Below are positions 32,546 through 35,405 of a DNA stretch of 35,405 bases, piece by piece. The position numbers were made by a program, and so were the translations under genes. This DNA comes from Kiritimatiellota bacterium (GTDB taxonomy: Bacteria; Verrucomicrobiota; Kiritimatiellia; RFP12; UBA1067): NCBI GenBank assembly GCA_009778475.1, contig WRJS01000025.1, forward strand, positions 1 through 35,405. The letters run 5' to 3'. The notes below the pieces were generated by a model that did no database searches, was not told the DNA's origin, and saw nothing but the letters and a program-made list of their open reading frames with translations. Numbering within the stretch: position 1 is the first letter of the stretch; each line of letters begins with the position of its first letter.

Positions 32546-34717
32546 ATGAAAACGTGGATTGCGGTGTTCGCGCTGGCCGCGGGGCTGGCGCAGGGGGCGG
32601 TGAGGCTGCCGAATATCTTCGGGGATAACATGGTTCTGCAACAGGGGCAGGCCGTGCCGGTATGGGGCTGGGCGGAGCCGGGAGAGCAGGTGACCGTCGA
32701 GTTCGCGGGGCAGAAAAAACAGGCGACCGCGAAGGCGGACGGTGCGTGGCGGGTGACGCTGGACGCGCTGGCGGCCTCGGCGGAGCCGCGGGTGTTCAAG
32801 GTGTCGGGCGCGAACACGCTCGAGCTCAGGAACGTCGTGGTGGGCGAGGTGTGGTTCGCGTCGGGACAGTCGAACATGGAGTGGACGGTGGCGGGCGCGA
32901 ACAATGCGCAGCAGGAGAAGGAGAACGCGAAGTTCCCGATGATCCGCCATTTCAAGGCGCCGAAGGTGATCAAGTCCGAGCCGCAGGCGGACATCAACGC
33001 GAAGTGGGAGGTGACGTCGCCGGACACGGTCATGAACCAGTCGGCGGTGGCGTATTTCTTCGGTCGGCGGCTGCATGAGGCGCTGGGCGTCCCCGTGGGG
33101 CTGATCAACTGCTCGTGGGGCGGCACGCGCATCGAGCCGTGGACGCCACCGTGCGGGTTCGAGGGGCTGCCCGCGCTGGAGGGCATCCGTAACCGCGTGG
33201 CCATGGCGACGCCCGGCAACCCCGCGCATCAGGAGGCGCTCGCGAAGTACGTGGAGGCGATGGGCGCGTGGGTCGCGGACGCGCAGGGGAGGGCGGCGGC
33301 GAAGAAGGCGCTGGAGGCCGCGCCGCCGGAGTTCCCGAAGAACCTGCTGCTGCCGCAGGCGCCCGGCAACAATCAGGAGCCGACGGTGCTGTACAACGGC
33401 ATGGTGTCGGGGCTGGTGCCGTTCGCGATCAAGGGCGCGATCTGGTATCAGGGCTGCTCGAACAACGGCGAGGGGATGCTGTACCTCGAGAAGACGAAGG
33501 CGCTCGTGAGCGGCTGGCGGCAGGTGTGGGGGCAGGGCGATTTCCCGTACTACCTCGTGCAGCTCGCGCCGTTCAACTACGGGGCCAACCGCGCCACCCA
33601 CCTGCCGGGCATCTGGGAGGCGCAGGCCGCCGTGCCGGCCGCCATCCCGAACACCGGCTACGCCGTTATCAACGACATCGGCAACGTCAAGGACATCCAC
33701 CCGCAGAACAAGCAGGACGTGGGGCTGCGCCTCGCGAATCAGGCGCTGAACAAGACCTACGGCAAGGCGGATATGATATGGTCGGGGCCGGTGTACAAGT
33801 CGTTCGCCATGGAGGGCGCGAAGATGCGCGTCACCTTCGACCACGCGCAGGGGCTGAAGACGCGCGACGGCAAGGCGCCGGACTGGTTCGAGCTGTGCGG
33901 GCAGGACGGGATGTTCAAGCCCGCCGTCGCGGCGATCGACGGCGCGTCCGTGGTGCTGTCGCACGCGGACATCGACGCGCCGCTGGCGATGCGCTTCGCG
34001 TGGGACCAGTGCGCGGAGCCGAACCTCGTGAACGGCGCGGGCCTCCCGGCGGGCGCGTTCCGTTGCGGCGACACACCGAAGCTGGACGGCGTGATGGCGT
34101 CGGACGTGCTGAAGGGCTTCCGCAAGGTGTATGAGATCGACCTGCCCGCGAACGGCAACTTCGGGCAGTCCGCGCCGAAGTACGCGGTGGACAACAGCGC
34201 GGGCGCGGGCGATTTCGCGAAGGTCGCGTATGTGCTGCAACTGGAGGACAACGGCGGCGGCATCGCGTATGTCGCGGCGACGATGGACGCGTTCACGAAG
34301 GACGCCAAGCGGCTGGGCATCCCCTATCAGGGCAGCGGCATCCGCCACCAGACCAAGGTGGCCAACCTGACCGTGCGCGCCAACGTCGAGGGTGTCCCCG
34401 CGCTCGACAACAGCGACGGCGGCAACATCGAGTTCTGGGCGACGAACTACGGCCCCAAGAACGCGCTCGGGCTGCCGGGCGCGAACAACGGCAAATATGA
34501 TTTCGGCGACGACCCCGCGGGCGACGGCAACTATGGCTGTATGCAGGTGCATTCATGGAAAGACAAGGTGACGCTCCTTGCGTACAACAAATTCAACGGC
34601 GGCGACCCCTGCGACATCGGCATCGGCAACAACACCAAAGGCGAGCATCCCGACTACACCTTCATGAGCAACGGCAACGACTACAAGACGCGCCGCCTGA
34701 CCGTGCTGGTGAAGTAA
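32546..34717 (+). CDS. Secreted sialate O-acetylesterase-like protein with an extra C-terminal domain
   Basis: 723 residues with a signal peptide (MKTWIAVFALAAGLAQGA). SGNH hydrolases of this family remove O-acetyl groups from sialic acids or plant polysaccharides. Motifs: an N-terminal beta-domain (LPNIFGDNMVLQQGQAVPVWGWA), the Ser block GEVWFASGQSNMEW, Gly block NCSWGGTRIEPW, Asn-type GAIWYQGCSNN, and the His block DIHPQNKQDVGLRLA. Residues about 530-723 form an extra domain (GFRKVYEIDLP ... GNIEFWATNYGP ... YDFGDDPAGDGNYG) of the kind seen in planctomycete and verrucomicrobial sequences; its role is probably glycan binding. AAAGGAG lies 10 nt before the ATG. Together with the GH92 enzyme it supports growth on decorated glycans, although they are far apart and not in a single locus. 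Confidence 0.9.
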   Translation: MKTWIAVFALAAGLAQGAVRLPNIFGDNMVLQQGQAVPVWGWAEPGEQVTVEFAGQKKQATAKADGAWRVTLDALAASAEPRVFKVSGANTLELRNVVVGEVWFASGQSNMEWTVAGANNAQQEKENAKFPMIRHFKAPKVIKSEPQADINAKWEVTSPDTVMNQSAVAYFFGRRLHEALGVPVGLINCSWGGTRIEPWTPPCGFEGLPALEGIRNRVAMATPGNPAHQEALAKYVEAMGAWVADAQGRAAAKKALEAAPPEFPKNLLLPQAPGNNQEPTVLYNGMVSGLVPFAIKGAIWYQGCSNNGEGMLYLEKTKALVSGWRQVWGQGDFPYYLVQLAPFNYGANRATHLPGIWEAQAAVPAAIPNTGYAVINDIGNVKDIHPQNKQDVGLRLANQALNKTYGKADMIWSGPVYKSFAMEGAKMRVTFDHAQGLKTRDGKAPDWFELCGQDGMFKPAVAAIDGASVVLSHADIDAPLAMRFAWDQCAEPNLVNGAGLPAGAFRCGDTPKLDGVMASDVLKGFRKVYEIDLPANGNFGQSAPKYAVDNSAGAGDFAKVAYVLQLEDNGGGIAYVAATMDAFTKDAKRLGIPYQGSGIRHQTKVANLTVRANVEGVPALDNSDGGNIEFWATNYGPKNALGLPGANNGKYDFGDDPAGDGNYGCMQVHSWKDKVTLLAYNKFNGGDPCDIGIGNNTKGEHPDYTFMSNGNDYKTRRLTVLVK

Positions 34718-34770
34718 TGTGCGTAACCGTATACCGCTCGGAAACACAGTGTTGTCCGTGCGATTAAAGA

Positions 34771-34814
34771 TGGTGGCGGGTGAGGGCCACGATCCCCCGA
34801 CCTGCGGATTATGA
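34771..34814 (-). other. 3' fragment of a tRNA-Met gene, likely attachment site
   Basis: Read on the minus strand, the sequence from 34814 down to 34771 is TCATAATCCGCAGG..., then a T-arm-like GGGGG...CCCTC, an ACCCGCC acceptor strand and terminal ACCA. This matches the half of a tRNA-Met from the CAT anticodon loop to the CCA end. The T-loop reads ATCGTGG rather than TTCGAAT, and the sequence upstream of the anticodon loop does not pair with the anticodon stem, so it is a fragment and not a gene. Tyrosine recombinases often integrate at anticodon loops and leave such a displaced 3' end. It ends 37 nt before the recombinase gene. Confidence 0.6.
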
Positions 34815-34851
34815 TACTTGTGAAAACCTCATTTTTTACTGGCATTTTTCA

Positions 34852-35405
34852 CTACGTTGGTTTTTCGTTGGCTTTTCGCTTTCGCTTTGGCATTATCGAG
34901 AAGAAGGCCGCGCCGTCGCCGGGGAGAGCGAGGGCGCGGTAGTGCCTGAAGAATACGGCCGTTCCGTGATGGCCCATCTCGGCGGCGATATGCGCGGCGT
35001 CTTTCTCTAGCTCGTAGGCGTATGTGGCGAAGCTGTGGCGCATCACGTCAGGCTGCCATTCGCGTATCCCGGCCACCGAGCGTATCTCGGATATGAGCCG
35101 CTGGTGGCGGCGGGGTGATAGCGCGGCTATCCTGTCCGCCGGATGGTGCGCTGCAAGCCACTCGGCAAGGTTTGGGCGGATGCGGATGGTGCGTGCGTCG
35201 GAGGTCTTTGTTTCCGCGCCAGTGAGCATGATGTAGCCGCTCTCGGTGCGTATGGAGGCGGCGGTCATGCGGTGAAGCTCGCCGGGACGGATGCCCGCGA
35301 ACAGGCCGAGGGCTAGGTATGGGACAGCCTCGGGGTGTTCGGCTTCGGCGGTGCGGAGCAGGGCTTCGGCTTGGGCCACCGCGAGGATGTGCTTCGGCGG
35401 CTCGG
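34852..35405 (-). CDS. Tyrosine recombinase/phage-type integrase, N-terminus outside the window
   Basis: The C-terminal catalytic part, at least 184 residues, continues past the right edge. The box I Arg is in LFAGIRPGELHRMT; a Lys-bearing beta-turn is TKTSDARTIRIRP; box II is DVMRHSFATYAYE, with Arg present but the usual His of HxLRH replaced by Asp (a known variation); then MGHHGTAVFFRHYRAL gives the second His and the nucleophilic Tyr. The stop lies at 34852. A GTG within the window at 35379 would give a short protein that lacks the core-binding domain, so a start beyond the window is more likely. The tail PKRKRKANEKPT is basic. With the tRNA-Met fragment next to it, it marks the end of an integrated element extending to the right. 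Confidence 0.85.
   Translation of the reverse strand, partial: EPPKHILAVAQAEALLRTAEAEHPEAVPYLALGLFAGIRPGELHRMTAASIRTESGYIMLTGAETKTSDARTIRIRPNLAEWLAAHHPADRIAALSPRRHQRLISEIRSVAGIREWQPDVMRHSFATYAYELEKDAAHIAAEMGHHGTAVFFRHYRALALPGDGAAFFSIMPKRKRKANEKPT

Overview
The window is high-GC chromosomal DNA, most likely from a member of the Planctomycetes-Verrucomicrobia-Chlamydiae superphylum, perhaps Kiritimatiellota, Lentisphaerota or Verrucomicrobiota. This is inferred from the gene set: a small protein with a PEP-CTERM sorting signal, a beta-helix protein with Listeria-Bacteroides repeats ending in an FFRVRV-type C-terminus, a twin-arginine sugar isomerase, a GH92 mannosidase lipoprotein, a sialate O-acetylesterase with an extra C-terminal domain, and a giant secreted protein with CBM9-like domains. 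The LpxC-like protein and the GH92 lipoprotein suggest a Gram-negative envelope. The carbohydrate proteins suggest a glycan-degrading lifestyle. No rRNA and no complete tRNA is visible.

Layout. 1-5.1 kb is accessory-looking and less GC-rich: a hairpin-rich leader, a 1046-residue repeat-built secreted protein, two composite palindromes, a serpin that has lost its middle, and a secreted protein of unknown function. 5.1-6.5 kb is mnmE. 6.5-15.1 kb is a minus-strand cluster read from a good promoter: nusA, infB, two tandem parvulin-type isomerases, then a GH92 mannosidase. 15.2-16.7 kb holds a divergent pair: a Tat-exported sugar isomerase-like protein and a PEP-CTERM protein. 17.0-21.5 kb is a tight plus-strand operon: a LolD-like ABC ATPase, an HgdC-like [4Fe-4S] activator ATPase, a SAM methyltransferase, and a single-chain double HgdB-like dehydratase/reductase. 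21.6-27.7 kb is tpiA and the giant CBM9-like protein. 27.7-32.4 kb is a comEC-murC-thioredoxin-lpxC-like operon. 32.5-34.7 kb is the esterase. The right edge begins an integrated element: a 3' fragment of a tRNA-Met gene followed by a tyrosine recombinase that runs off the window.

The best candidate for an undescribed system is 17.0-21.5 kb. An ATP-driven electron activator is paired with a fused two-domain partner that keeps three candidate cluster cysteines in each half, with a methyltransferase between them and no recognisable acyl-CoA pathway genes nearby. The same partner gene carries a perfect 47-bp inverted repeat, exactly 35 codons long overall, inserted in frame between its two domains.

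A second theme is repeat DNA inside or next to genes: composite palindromes at 3.5 kb, a 31-bp perfect inverted repeat at 16.9 kb, the in-frame palindrome at 20.1 kb, and an 8-bp-period repeat inside murC at 30.1 kb that is translated as three 8-residue repeats.
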